Source of the DNA: Nitrospira sp.
Lineage (GTDB): Bacteria; Nitrospirota; Nitrospiria; Nitrospirales; Nitrospiraceae
Direction of reading: 5' to 3'
Length of the DNA: 64,000 nucleotides
NCBI GenBank assembly: GCA_013140455.1
Contig: JABFSU010000044.1
Span: forward strand, 1 to 64,000
The notes below the pieces were generated by a model, which did not search any database, was not told the origin of the DNA, and saw only the letters and a list, made by a program, of their open reading frames with translations. Every line of letters begins with the position of its first letter. Position 1 is the stretch's first letter. Both the position numbers and the translations under genes were made by a program. Positions 55,526 to 64,000 of the stretch are shown piece by piece.

Positions 55526-55966
55526 CTAAGGAATCTCGTCGAGAAGCGTCGAAGAAATCGAAGGGAGAGGGCCGGTTTGTCTGGGAGGACCGGGTAAGAC
55601 CAGCGGAGACCCGCTCTGGTTGGCGCCTTGAATCAGTCCGATCGAAAGTTGTGGGCCAAACGTCATCACCGCACCGCTCCAGGCCTGACCCGTCGTCGGG
55701 TTCCGAAAACTATACGTCTGCATATTGCCACCGGGCTGGTACAAATAGCCTTGGGTTCCCTGCCCATCGAGGTACAGATTACCTGGCCCGACCAAATTGA
55801 ACAACGGCCCCACACCGCCGTCAAACGACCGCACGCCGGACACCGATTGGGCCAAGGCCGGTCCGTTCTCGACAAGCACGACTCCCACCGTCCCGACTGC
55901 CGTGAGCAGTGCAACCGTGAGTAACCGTTGCATCATAATCCTGCCCCACTGAGGGAGTTGAGCCAT
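55526..55966 (-). CDS. Secreted glycine/proline-rich protein, unknown
   Basis: 146 residues. A signal peptide (hydrophobic about 14-35, cleavage near GPALAQS) precedes a low-complexity mature part rich in G, P, S and Q (GGVGPLFNLVGPGNLYLDG, YLYQPGGNMQTYSFRN). No cysteines or catalytic motifs. GGAG lies 6 bases before the ATG at 55966. It diverges from the TolC-like gene, sharing the AT-rich centre between them. An outer membrane or surface role is possible. Confidence 0.65.
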   Translation of the reverse strand: MAQLPQWGRIMMQRLLTVALLTAVGTVGVVLVENGPALAQSVSGVRSFDGGVGPLFNLVGPGNLYLDGQGTQGYLYQPGGNMQTYSFRNPTTGQAWSGAVMTFGPQLSIGLIQGANQSGSPLVLPGPPRQTGPLPSISSTLLDEIP

Positions 55967-55992
55967 GACAATCTCCAGGTCATCAGTATAAT
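55965..55992 (+). promoter_or_regulatory. Promoter of the TolC-like gene
   Basis: ATGACA (55965-55970), 16-base spacer, perfect TATAAT (55987-55992), then an AAGGAGG leader to the ATG at 56028. On the opposite strand the same AT core reads TATTATAC and may serve the divergent secreted-protein gene. Confidence 0.55.
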
Positions 55993-56027
55993 ATGAGCCC
56001 ATTCAGTCTGTCGATCAAGGAGGATTC

Positions 56028-57590
56028 ATGAGGCCCTACTCTCGTCTTGTTTCCGAATGGAGAAGCGGTATCGCCATCACGCTCGTGTTTCTGACTACCA
56101 GCCCCTGCTGGAGCCAAGGTCCCGTCAAAGCGGCAACCCCGGCTGAACGGCGCGAAACCATTTCCCTGCCCGACGCCGCCGTGCGGGCATTGCAAAGCAA
56201 TCTGGATATTTCCATCAGCCGGCAGACGAAAGAGAGCCGGATATTCGATATCACCGTCGAGCAGGCCAAGTTCGATCCGACCTTCAGCGTGAACGGTCAA
56301 TACAACCGCCAGGTCTCCCCGCTCAACCGGCCGGTCTTCGGCGGTACCGGCGGTGCCCTGACTGACATTCAGACATTCGATCAACGCAACAGTTCCGTTA
56401 CCGTCGACGCCACGCAGAATCTCATTACGGGCGGTAACGTCGATTTGAACTACAGTCCTGCTCGTTCCATCGTGAACCAAAACCTGGCCACCGGATTCTT
56501 GTTCAATCCAGCCTACACCGGCGGACTCGCCCTCACGTTGACCCAGCCTTTGCTGCGCAACGCGGGCATCGACGTCACCAAGACGTTCATCAAGGTCGCC
56601 CAGAATAACGCCGACGTCGAACAACACGTGTTCCGCGACCGCGTCCTGACCGTCCTCGCCACTGTCGAACAAACCTACTGGGAATTAGTCTTTGCGAACG
56701 AAAACTTGAAGGTTGCTCAGGCAGCCCTGAAAGCGGCGGAAGAACTGTTGGCGACCAACCGGGCCAAGACGAAAGCCGGCGTCATGTCGATCGTGGATGT
56801 CCTGCAAGCCGAAGCCGCCGTCGCCTCGCGGGTGGAACAGGTGTTGGTGGCAGAAAAATCCATTCGCGATCAAGAAGACCAGTTGCGCCGCCTGCTCAAT
56901 CCCGGCGAAGAGGAGCTGCGGCAGGACGTGCGCCTGACACCGATCGATGCGCCGGTTGTGGTACTCGAACCCCTCAGCTTGCAGGAAGCCATCGATACCG
57001 CCATCGAACAGCGCCCGGAAATCGTCCAGGCCAAGAAGAACCTCGAATCGGGCGAACTCAACAAGCAGTTTGCCCGTAACCAGTTGCTGCCCACCCTGTC
57101 ACTGCAAGGCACGATGGGCATGGCCGGACTGGGCAAAGACTACGGCGATTCCGTCAGCAAAAACCTCAGCGGCGACTTTTACAACTTTGGCGCCGGGCTC
57201 GTCTTGAGTTATCCGCTCGGTAATCGCTCGGCTGTCAGCACCTACAACAAGCGCCAACTCGAGTTTAAGAACGCCGAAGCCTCCTTGGTGAGCGTGCGCC
57301 AGCAAATCATCGTGGGTGTGCGGGAAGCCGTCCGTCGCGTGCAGACCGATTTCAAACGCATCGAAACCACCCGCTCCGCCCGCATCATGGCCGAAAAGCA
57401 ATTGCAGGCCGAGCAGGAGCGGCTGAAAGTCGGCTTGAGCACCACCCGCTTCGTGCTCGACTTCCAGCGCGACCTCGCCACGGCCCAAGGCAACGAGCTC
57501 CGGTCGGTCGTCGATTACAACAAGTCGCTCTCCAATCTGGCTCGGCACAAAGCCACCACGTTGGACCGGTACAATCTGCAACTGCAATAG
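56028..57590 (+). CDS. TolC-family outer membrane efflux protein
   Basis: 520 residues. A signal peptide (about 14-31) and two OEP repeats, each a helical hairpin plus short beta segment (LPDAAVRALQSNLDISIS, about 44-61; LQEAIDTAIEQRPEIVQAK, about 322-340), with FNPAYTGGLALTLTQPLLR and YNFGAGLVLSYPLGNRSA beta-barrel segments. It forms a trimeric channel. No MFP or pump gene is adjacent, so the partners are elsewhere. AAGGAGG lies 5 bases before the ATG. Confidence 0.92.
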   Translation: MRPYSRLVSEWRSGIAITLVFLTTSPCWSQGPVKAATPAERRETISLPDAAVRALQSNLDISISRQTKESRIFDITVEQAKFDPTFSVNGQYNRQVSPLNRPVFGGTGGALTDIQTFDQRNSSVTVDATQNLITGGNVDLNYSPARSIVNQNLATGFLFNPAYTGGLALTLTQPLLRNAGIDVTKTFIKVAQNNADVEQHVFRDRVLTVLATVEQTYWELVFANENLKVAQAALKAAEELLATNRAKTKAGVMSIVDVLQAEAAVASRVEQVLVAEKSIRDQEDQLRRLLNPGEEELRQDVRLTPIDAPVVVLEPLSLQEAIDTAIEQRPEIVQAKKNLESGELNKQFARNQLLPTLSLQGTMGMAGLGKDYGDSVSKNLSGDFYNFGAGLVLSYPLGNRSAVSTYNKRQLEFKNAEASLVSVRQQIIVGVREAVRRVQTDFKRIETTRSARIMAEKQLQAEQERLKVGLSTTRFVLDFQRDLATAQGNELRSVVDYNKSLSNLARHKATTLDRYNLQLQ

Positions 57591-57596
57591 TCCTCG

Positions 57597-58310
57597 ATGC
57601 CGACGCCTGAACCGAGCGGACTCGCGACCACGGTTCAGACCAACGAACGGGGAGCGGCGCTGGCGCTGCTCCCGATCACCACGACCGTCGCGTTCTACAT
57701 GCTCCCCGCGTCGTGGCAGGAGCACACCTTCATCCAATTCGCCCCGCAACTGGTAGCCTATCTCGCGCTCGTCTTATGGACGACGCACAATCACCCTGTG
57801 CTTCCGCTTCTCGGTCTGCGCCCGCGAGGATTGAAGTCCGGCCTCCGGCTGGGTCTCATGATCGGCCTCGGCCTCGGTTGCCTCAACACCATGGTGATTC
57901 TCAAGGCAATCCCCGCCATGGGTTTCGACATCACCTTTCTCAAAGACACCCCTCATGCCCACATCCCTCTCGCCCTCATGCTGCCCTGGTTCATCTGCGG
58001 TATTGCCGTTTTTGTCGAAATTAACTTTCGGGGATTTCTCCTGGGACGCCTCGCCTCATTGGAATCCCGATTCTTCAGTCACCCTCTCACCCCTTACCCC
58101 TCACCCCTCGCTTTGGTCTTGAGCGCCGTCGCATTTTCCTTCGACCCCTTCATGGTCACGACCTTCCAACATCTGCACTGGATCGCGATCTGGGATGGTT
58201 TCGTGTGGGGTGCTGCAAGGCTCAAGACAAACAACCTCTACATCCCCATCATCGCGCATGCCGTCGAAGTCATGGTGATGTATAGTGCGGTGCGAGTCGC
58301 GCTTGGGTAG
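57597..58310 (+). CDS. Divergent CPBP-like integral membrane protein
   Basis: 237 residues with about six or seven membrane segments. FVEINFRGFLLGRLAS resembles motif 1 (EExxxR) of CPBP intramembrane proteases, keeping the second Glu and Arg but with Val for the first Glu. The motif-2 phenylalanine-histidine element is not clear (AFSFDPF). IPIIAHAVEVMVM resembles motif 3, with His kept and the usual Asn changed. It may be a degenerate or altered-specificity member. It starts 7 bases after the TolC-like gene. Confidence 0.7.
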   Translation: MPTPEPSGLATTVQTNERGAALALLPITTTVAFYMLPASWQEHTFIQFAPQLVAYLALVLWTTHNHPVLPLLGLRPRGLKSGLRLGLMIGLGLGCLNTMVILKAIPAMGFDITFLKDTPHAHIPLALMLPWFICGIAVFVEINFRGFLLGRLASLESRFFSHPLTPYPSPLALVLSAVAFSFDPFMVTTFQHLHWIAIWDGFVWGAARLKTNNLYIPIIAHAVEVMVMYSAVRVALG

Positions 58311-58367
58311 AATCGCTGCGCATAGTCCGGCGCAATTGAGAGCAGACAATCGGAGGAGGAACGATCC

Positions 58368-58706
58368 GTGAACGACTGGGGCAGATATGTACTCTATTTT
58401 CTCTTAGGCGGCACCATCGTCAGCGTGTCGACCTACCTTGGCGCGCAGGGTCGATCGTTTCTCGCGGCCTTTGCCAGCACCTTCCCCGCCATCACCGGAG
58501 CCACCTTTATCCTGATCTACCTGAACGGCGGCAACGACGCGATCGTCAGCTACGCAAAGAATCTGCTGTGGTTCGTGCCGCCCTGGACGGTCTATGTCGT
58601 GTCCATGATCGTCGGCGTCCCGCGGTTCGGCTTCTGGCCGGCAATGGCCGGATCGCTCGCGCTCTATATGAGTTGCGTCGGATTGGTACGGTTGATCATC
58701 CGGTAG
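58368..58706 (+). CDS. GlpM/DUF3147-like small membrane protein
   Basis: 112 residues with four predicted helices (about 7-27, 33-53, 62-85, 90-110). YFLLGGTIVSVSTYLGAQG, FPAITGATFILIYLNGG and PPWTVYVVSMIVGV follow the GlpM/DUF3147 layout. The function is not established; GlpM is linked to alginate in Pseudomonas. GTG at 58368 with GGAGGAGG upstream. Confidence 0.6.
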   Translation: MNDWGRYVLYFLLGGTIVSVSTYLGAQGRSFLAAFASTFPAITGATFILIYLNGGNDAIVSYAKNLLWFVPPWTVYVVSMIVGVPRFGFWPAMAGSLALYMSCVGLVRLIIR

Positions 58707-58718
58707 GGTCCGGCGGGA

Positions 58719-59474
58719 TTACGGCAGGACGATGCCAAAGTGCTCGCGAAGCACACGGGCGTATACGGCATCACTCCCGACGACTGTTTTCTCGTTCTTT
58801 CCGTTTCGCCGGATACTCAAACTCTGATCGACCAATGTCGTGCGGCCCTCTCTCGTCGGAATCGTACACACTCGTCGCTGCATGAACAGGGAATCGGGGG
58901 AATGGGAGTGGAAATAGTTCGCGTATTGATAATCGACCGGCTGACAAGGCTGAGTCGAGAAGGAATAGAGACTGTCCCACTCACCATGAATCCAAGCCTG
59001 CAACAGATACTCTCCCGATTCCCCTGAGAGGAGACGAAACCGTTCCTCCAACTGCCGGGCTTCATGCCCCACGGCCAGCGGGATAGGCTCAAGCAATCCA
59101 TTCCCGCCGAAGCCGACATCGACCAACCAGGGCTCCCCGCCGACTTTCACCAATAGGACCTGATGGCTTCGCGGATACGGCGGCTTCGCCCCGTACCACA
59201 CCCGCGCGATCAGCCGCGCAACCTCAAACCCCATCGCCTCCAGCAGCAGACTGAAGAGCCCATTCAGTTCGAAACAATATCCGCCACGACGCGCGGTCAC
59301 GATCTTGGCAAATACGTCAGCCGGCTCCAGGGACACCGGCACGCCCCGATAGCCGTCCAGATTTTCAAACGGAATTGCCAACACATGAGCGAGGTGAAGC
59401 GCGCGTAGCGTGTCGCGTGATGCCGCAGACTCGCCCGGATAATCAATGCGATCGAGATACGCGGAAAGATCCAT
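58719..59474 (-). CDS. nat: Arylamine N-acetyltransferase
   Basis: 251 residues. The catalytic triad is visible: Cys67 in ARRGGYCFELNGLF, His104 in PRSHQVLLVKV and Asp119 in WLVDVGFGGNGLL. IPFENLDGYRGVPV is the N-terminal family mark. It acetylates arylamines or hydrazines from acetyl-CoA; the native substrate may be a small metabolite. ATG at 59474 has AGGTGG upstream. Confidence 0.95.
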   Translation of the reverse strand: MDLSAYLDRIDYPGESAASRDTLRALHLAHVLAIPFENLDGYRGVPVSLEPADVFAKIVTARRGGYCFELNGLFSLLLEAMGFEVARLIARVWYGAKPPYPRSHQVLLVKVGGEPWLVDVGFGGNGLLEPIPLAVGHEARQLEERFRLLSGESGEYLLQAWIHGEWDSLYSFSTQPCQPVDYQYANYFHSHSPDSLFMQRRVCTIPTREGRTTLVDQSLSIRRNGKNEKTVVGSDAVYARVLREHFGIVLP

Positions 59475-59507
59475 AACCACCTATGCCACATGAACCGAGC
59501 GGACACG

Positions 59508-59513
59508 ATTATA
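59508..59513 (-). promoter_or_regulatory. Perfect -10 box upstream of nat
   Basis: TATAAT in the 100-base gap before nat; no good -35 at 16-18 bases. Transcription from here would give a leader of about 27 bases. Confidence 0.35.
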
Positions 59514-59580
59514 GGCAGGATCTGATGACAGATCTATCCCAGCTCGACAGACAGAATGTGGGCCGTGAGAAGTAATGGAG

Positions 59581-60156
59581 TTAGACAGAAGCAGGGAAAT
59601 GCAGCCGGTTCATCTCATTGAGGGTCGAGATCATGAGATTCAGAGCGTGGGTAACGGTACGGCTGGCTTCCTGGGAGGGGCTGTTGGTGCCGGCCCAGAT
59701 ATCGGGCGGATCGGCGATCTCTCTCACATTCTGACAAAAACGCGAGATCGTCTGTTTCCAGTGGGAGGCATCCGGACTGGCATCGAGAAACTGGGCGCGA
59801 TCATTCGAAAACGGCTGCTCGAATTGCCCGGCACGGAGTTGCCACATCTGCTCCATGGCCTGCTGCCGATCCGAACCGAGTTCCAAGCCGTTCATCTTCT
59901 CGTTCAACGCAGCGAAGAACCCGCCAACCACATGCGCCACATGCGACTCAGGAAAGACGCCGACACAGGCTTGCATGAGGAGAAACTTGTGAAAGAGAAA
60001 GACCTCGGCGCTGATCCGGGCATCGTTGGCTGAGGGATCGTAGGCCAGGGCGAGTTCGCGGAGGGCATCCGCAGAAGCCCCTTCGAGGCTGGAGCCAAGG
60101 AGCCGAGCGATCTGACGGCCCAATCCCAGGTACTCAACATTCGACAGCAGTGCCAT
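59581..60156 (-). CDS. Helical protein of unknown function
   Basis: 191 residues, no recognised family, no signal or membrane segment. Mostly helical (ADALRELALAYDPSANDARI, FLLMQACVGVFPESHVAHVVGGFF as HKFLLMQACVGV). It follows the YbjQ gene by 9 bases and is probably co-transcribed with it. ATG at 60156 chosen; a TTG-GTG pair just upstream is less likely. Confidence 0.75.
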   Translation of the reverse strand: MALLSNVEYLGLGRQIARLLGSSLEGASADALRELALAYDPSANDARISAEVFLFHKFLLMQACVGVFPESHVAHVVGGFFAALNEKMNGLELGSDRQQAMEQMWQLRAGQFEQPFSNDRAQFLDASPDASHWKQTISRFCQNVREIADPPDIWAGTNSPSQEASRTVTHALNLMISTLNEMNRLHFPASV

Positions 60157-60165
60157 CACCAAACC

Positions 60166-60486
60166 TTATTCCACCACCACCGCCGTGCCGCTCGCACTCA
60201 CCATCAACATGCTGCTGCTCGCGCCGATCGTTTCGTAGTCGATATCGATCCCGACAATGGCATTGGCCCCGAGATTTCTGGCCTGTTCACGCATTTCGCC
60301 GATGGCAATATCCTTGGCCTTCCGCAACTCAGCCTCGTACGAGGCCGACCGGCCGCCGACAATATCCCGAATCGAGGCAAAGAAATCGCGAAAGATGTTC
60401 GCACCTAGAATGGCATCCCCACTGACAAGCCCAAGGTATTTGACCGCGTGCTTGCTTTCAATGCTCGGTGTCGTCGTCAGAATCAT
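60166..60486 (-). CDS. YbjQ/UPF0145 family protein
   Basis: 106 residues. [41 protein letters not shown] (as [14 protein letters not shown]), [35 protein letters not shown] and [11 protein letters not shown] are the conserved UPF0145 run. The family forms pentamers and is sometimes called heavy-metal-binding, without firm proof. GGGAGG precedes the ATG. It diverges from uvrA. Confidence 0.92.
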   Translation of the reverse strand: MILTTTPSIESKHAVKYLGLVSGDAILGANIFRDFFASIRDIVGGRSASYEAELRKAKDIAIGEMREQARNLGANAIVGIDIDYETIGASSSMLMVSASGTAVVVE

Positions 60487-60557
60487 GCTGCCCTCCCGGT
60501 GGATGCCCCCATCCTCTCACTACTCAACGTGATCGCCAAGACTTTCCCCGTTCCCTG

Positions 60558-60586
60558 TTGAAGCCTACTACCCCGCTTGATAGGAT
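60558..60586 (+). promoter_or_regulatory. uvrA promoter
   Basis: TTGAAG (60558-60563), 17-base spacer, TAGGAT (60581-60586). The predicted start near 60593 excludes the TTG at 60577 and favours the TTG at 60616 with AAAGGA. Confidence 0.55.
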
Positions 60587-60615
60587 CGCCAATTCGTCTG
60601 AAAGGAATTATCAGC

Positions 60616-63396
60616 TTGGACATCACCCCTCTGCCCAAACCTCCTTCTTCCGACCTCATCGTCGAGGGCGCGCGGCAGAACAATCTGAAAAACATCTCGC
60701 TCCGGATCCCCCACAACCGGGTGACAGCCATCACCGGTCTGTCCGGTTCAGGCAAGTCGTCACTCGCCTTCGACACCCTCTTTGCCGAAGGCCAATGGCG
60801 CTATGTGGAATCCCTCTCGACCTACGCCCGCATGTTCATCGACAAGGTGGCGCGCCCCGACGTGGACCGCATTCTCAACGTACGCCCCGCGATTGCGATC
60901 GAACAGAAGAACCAGGTGCGCACCGCCCGTTCGACCGTCGGCACCACCACGGAAATAGCGGACCTGCTCCGGCTGCTCTTCGCCAAGATCGGCAAGCCGG
61001 TCTGTCCTGACTGTCACCAGGAAGCCCGCGCCTTCCATCCTGACACGGTCGCCACCGAGCTGCTCGAACGCTTTCCCGACGCGCGCGCCATGATCCTCTT
61101 CTCCGTGGCCGCCCCCACAGCCAAGCTGGAATCGGCATTCCTGCAATCGCTCCTGACTCGCGGATTTACCCGCCTCAAAGCCGGCAATGAGATCCTTGAT
61201 CTGCTTGAGCCCGCCCATCCCCCGTTCCACACAGAGACGTCACTGCATGTTGTGCTCGACCGGCTCGTGATCCGTGCGGATAATCGAACCCGCCTCGTCG
61301 AAGCGATTGAGACCGCGTTCCGCGAGGGGGAAGACCGCTGCACGGTCGACGTGATCGGCCAAGGCGTTCACTCCTTCAGCGCCAATTTCCTCTGCCAGCA
61401 ATGCGGACGCACCTTTGAACCGCTCAGGCCGATTCTCTTTTCCTTCAACCATCCGATCGGCGCCTGTCCAGAATGCAAGGGCTTCGGCAACGTCCTCCAC
61501 TACAATCCAGAACTCGTTATTCCCGACCACGGCAAATCCCTCGCTGAAGGCGCCATCGAACCCTGGAGCAAGCCCGGAACAGACTGGTGGGAGAAACAGA
61601 TGCTCCTGGCGATGAAGCGGAAGGGCATCGACGTGACGGCCCCGTTTCGCAGCCTCCCCAAATCGGTCCAAACGCTGCTGTGGGAGGGCGACGATTCCTT
61701 CGACGGCATCAACGACTTCTTTGAGTACATGGAAGGGAAGCGCTACAAACTGCATGTGCGCGTGCTCTTGAGCCGCTACCGCACGCCGGTGGAATGTCCC
61801 GCCTGTCACGGCAGCCGGTTGAAGCCGGATGCCCGCTTCGTGAAGATTGCCGGCACCGACATTCACGAGATCACTGACCAGACGATTGCAGGCCTGTTGA
61901 GCTGGATGGAAACACTGACGCTACGGCCGTTCGAGCAAGAGGTTGCCGCCGACATCCTGCGTCAATTAAAGGCCAAGCTGGGATTCCTCCTGCGGGTCGG
62001 CCTCGGCTATCTCACGCTGGCCCGGCAAACGAAGACACTCTCCGGCGGAGAAGCCCAGCGGGTGTCCCTCGCCAACCAACTCGGCGCCCGGCTGGTCGGC
62101 ACCCTCTATGTCCTCGACGAACCGACCATCGGCCTCCATGCGCGCGATACGGATCTGCTTGCCGGCATCCTCAAAGACCTCGCCGCCGTCGGCAATACTG
62201 TCGTCGTCGTCGAACATGATCGCCACATGATCGAATCAGCCGACTATCTCGTCGAACTCGGCCCGCAATCCGGCGAACGCGGCGGCGAGATCATCTGCGC
62301 CGCCGCGACCAAGGAATTTATCCAGGACAAGCGCGCCATCACAGCCCGCTACCTCCGGGGAGAAGAACAGATTCCGCTCCCGAAATCCCGCCGCTCCGGC
62401 AGCGGCAAAATACTCGTGATCGCGGGAGCCAACGAACATAATCTGAAAGATCTCGTCGTCCGGCTGCCGCTCGGCATGTTCATCTGCGTCACCGGCGTGT
62501 CCGGTTCCGGCAAGAGCACCCTTGTCGAAGACACGTTGTACCGCGCCCTGGCCCGCGCCTTTCGGATAGATGCGCTTCCGATGGGACGCTTCAAGGCCAT
62601 CAAAGGCCTTGAGCACTTGAAGGGCGTGCGCCTCATCGATCAACAGCCCATCGGCCGCACGCCCCGCTCCAATCCCATCACCTATCTGAAAGCCTTCGAC
62701 GAGATCCGCCAGCTCTTTGCCTCTGAACGCGACGCGCTCCGGCAGGGACTGACGCCGGGACACTTTTCGTTCAACACCGCCGGCGGTCGGTGCGAACGCT
62801 GCGAAGGCGCGGGTGTGGAAAAGCTGGAGATGTACTTCTTCGAGGACCTCTATGTGCCATGCGAAAGCTGCGACGGGAAACGGTTTAAGCCGGAGGTCCT
62901 GGCGATCCGTTTTCGTGGAAAGACAATTTCAGAAGTCCTGGCCATGACGGTGGATGACGCCGTGCAATTTTTCACCGGCTCACCGAAGCTACAAGAACGG
63001 CTGCATCTGCTCTCCTCCATCGGCCTTGGCTACCTGCGCCTCGGTCAATCAGCGACGACATTGTCAGGCGGCGAAGCCCAGCGGCTGAAAATCGCCGCTG
63101 AATTAAAAGACGGATCGGCAAAAGATCTCCTCTACATCATGGACGAGCCGACGACCGGCCTGCACTTTGAAGACGTGAAGAAGCTCCTCGCCGTCCTGCA
63201 CAAACTGGTGAACGCAGGCAACACCCTCGTCGTCGTGGAACATAACCTGGATGTCATCAAATCAGCCGACTGGGTCATCGACTTAGGACCGGAAGGAGGT
63301 GCAGCCGGCGGCCAAATCATCGCAGAAGGCAGACCAGAGCAGGTGGCGAAAACGGTAACCTCACATACAGGAAGATTTCTCTCCTCTCTACTCTAA
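60616..63396 (+). CDS. uvrA: Excinuclease ABC subunit UvrA
   Basis: 926 residues, two ABC modules. Walker A sites: ITGLSGSGKSSLAFDTLFA (about 39-57) and VTGVSGSGKSTLVEDTLY; signatures TLSGGEAQRVSLANQLG and TLSGGEAQRLKIAAELKDG; zinc fingers C-x2-C...C-x2-C in CQQCGRTFEPLRPI / ACPECKGFG and CERCEGAGVEKLEM / CESCDGKRF. The UvrB-binding insert is present but shortened relative to E. coli UvrA (no VRGRKGEH-like segment). It locates DNA damage for UvrB. TTG at 60616 with AAAGGA is the start. A second uvrA elsewhere cannot be excluded. Confidence 0.93.
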   Translation: MDITPLPKPPSSDLIVEGARQNNLKNISLRIPHNRVTAITGLSGSGKSSLAFDTLFAEGQWRYVESLSTYARMFIDKVARPDVDRILNVRPAIAIEQKNQVRTARSTVGTTTEIADLLRLLFAKIGKPVCPDCHQEARAFHPDTVATELLERFPDARAMILFSVAAPTAKLESAFLQSLLTRGFTRLKAGNEILDLLEPAHPPFHTETSLHVVLDRLVIRADNRTRLVEAIETAFREGEDRCTVDVIGQGVHSFSANFLCQQCGRTFEPLRPILFSFNHPIGACPECKGFGNVLHYNPELVIPDHGKSLAEGAIEPWSKPGTDWWEKQMLLAMKRKGIDVTAPFRSLPKSVQTLLWEGDDSFDGINDFFEYMEGKRYKLHVRVLLSRYRTPVECPACHGSRLKPDARFVKIAGTDIHEITDQTIAGLLSWMETLTLRPFEQEVAADILRQLKAKLGFLLRVGLGYLTLARQTKTLSGGEAQRVSLANQLGARLVGTLYVLDEPTIGLHARDTDLLAGILKDLAAVGNTVVVVEHDRHMIESADYLVELGPQSGERGGEIICAAATKEFIQDKRAITARYLRGEEQIPLPKSRRSGSGKILVIAGANEHNLKDLVVRLPLGMFICVTGVSGSGKSTLVEDTLYRALARAFRIDALPMGRFKAIKGLEHLKGVRLIDQQPIGRTPRSNPITYLKAFDEIRQLFASERDALRQGLTPGHFSFNTAGGRCERCEGAGVEKLEMYFFEDLYVPCESCDGKRFKPEVLAIRFRGKTISEVLAMTVDDAVQFFTGSPKLQERLHLLSSIGLGYLRLGQSATTLSGGEAQRLKIAAELKDGSAKDLLYIMDEPTTGLHFEDVKKLLAVLHKLVNAGNTLVVVEHNLDVIKSADWVIDLGPEGGAAGGQIIAEGRPEQVAKTVTSHTGRFLSSLL

Positions 63397-63401
63397 TAAC
63401 A

Positions 63402-64000
63402 TCACAACCCCGGTCTTGGTTCCGCGATAATGCCAAGTTCCAGAGGGGAACCGCCGCGGCGGATGTCGAGCTTGAGAGATTGCCCTGCTTCGATCTGGCA
63501 AACCCGCTTAGCTTCGCGTTCGGATTTAACGCCGGCCAGTGACAACCCGTTACAGCCGACGACTTCATCTCCGACATGCAGCCCGGCTTTCTCCGCCGGG
63601 AGACCGCTCCGCAGTTCCCGCACGGCGTAGTAGCACGAGCCGCCCGACTCAAGCAGTTCCCAATTCACGCCGATGCGCCCCGAACCGAGCAGACCGGTCT
63701 GTGAGCCGAAGCGCGCCAGGATGCGATGAACGATGATGCGGGCAGAACTCTCCGGATCGTCGGTGGTCTGATCGGTCACGTGGCCTTCGCCGTTGAACAG
63801 GAGTTGGCCCGTCTCCACATCGATCATCCGCAGTGAAAGCGATACGGCATTGGTACGCGCTTCACCATGCTGCTCCCATTGCTGCACGCCGCCGACGATG
63901 ATGGCCTGAGCGCCGACTAGCTTACCGACTTTCAACACATTGGCATCGTCGGCATGAGTCAATTGAATCACCTGCTCCTTGAGTACTTCATCAAGCTTGG
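63402..64000 (-). CDS. CsgG/LpoB-like domain plus C-terminal PDZ protein, 5' part missing
   Basis: About 199 residues are visible; the gene enters from the right edge (reading KLDEVLKEQV before IQLTHADDANVLKVGKLVG). The first half resembles CsgG/FlgO-type periplasmic domains (AQAIIVGGVQQWEQHGEAR, LSLRMIDVETGQLLFNGEGH). The second half is a PDZ domain (SGLPAEKAGLHVGDEVVGCN, about residues 120-185). Its stop is 6 bases from the uvrA stop, convergent. Likely a periplasmic or outer membrane lipoprotein; the N-terminus is needed to tell. Confidence 0.75.
   Translation of the reverse strand, partial: KLDEVLKEQVIQLTHADDANVLKVGKLVGAQAIIVGGVQQWEQHGEARTNAVSLSLRMIDVETGQLLFNGEGHVTDQTTDDPESSARIIVHRILARFGSQTGLLGSGRIGVNWELLESGGSCYYAVRELRSGLPAEKAGLHVGDEVVGCNGLSLAGVKSEREAKRVCQIEAGQSLKLDIRRGGSPLELGIIAEPRPGL

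Noticed and set aside
60577-60615. Earlier uvrA start
   Set aside because: The TTG at 60577 falls within or before the -10 box of the promoter; TTG at 60616 has a Shine-Dalgarno.

Overview
The window looks like chromosome from a Nitrospira-type bacterium (phylum Nitrospirota). It is GC-rich and densely coded. It carries a full Gram-negative envelope programme (LpxA/I/B/K, KDO and heptose transferases, MsbA, BamA, OmpH/Skp, TolC) together with a Pup-proteasome operon (Mpa, Dop, PrcB, PrcA, PafA). That combination is unusual outside a few phyla that include Nitrospirota. The genus is inferred from gene content, not from a marker gene. No rRNA, tRNA, CRISPR array, insertion sequence or prophage was seen, and no stretch over 300 bases lacks a gene.

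Bases 1-4000 are the tail of a surface-polysaccharide locus on the minus strand: a NeuB-like nonulosonate synthase cut by the window edge, a PglK-like ABC flippase, a 70-codon small gene, a NusG/UpxY-type antiterminator and an EPS-associated winged-helix regulator. From 20869 down to 3998 runs one minus-strand envelope array: bamA, two ompH genes, fabZ, lpxA, lpxI, an oxidoreductase, lpxB, msbA, a DUF374 acyltransferase with a frameshift, waaA, lpxK, a waaF-gmhB fusion, waaC and another GT9 transferase. lpxD is missing from its usual place between ompH and fabZ. A tandem duplicate of the ompH 3' end sits there instead.

From 21109 to 27576 on the plus strand lie galU, lon, thiL, a DUF2062 membrane protein and an HD phosphohydrolase. 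After two small envelope-type genes, the minus strand holds thiS-thiG-thiE, then mpa-dop-prcB-prcA-pafA and an M23 peptidase coupled to pafA. No pup gene is present in the operon.

From 47529 down to 38793 eleven minus-strand genes form a single array: ffh, rpsP, rimM, trmD, rplS, rnhB, yraN, ftsE, ftsX, envC and a Ctp protease. It joins the SRP and ribosome maturation to septal peptidoglycan hydrolysis control. Diverging from ffh is a small DUF4321 protein, which converges on uvrB.

Bases 50065-64000 are mixed accessory and housekeeping genes: an RRM RNA-binding protein with a clear terminator, secreted proteins, a YyaL-type thioredoxin-fold protein, an M28 peptidase, a TolC-like protein, small membrane proteins, an arylamine N-acetyltransferase, a YbjQ protein, uvrA, and a partial CsgG-like/PDZ protein at the right edge. 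Several promoters with good -35/-10 boxes were found. They change some start choices and suggest leaderless transcripts for galU and thiS.
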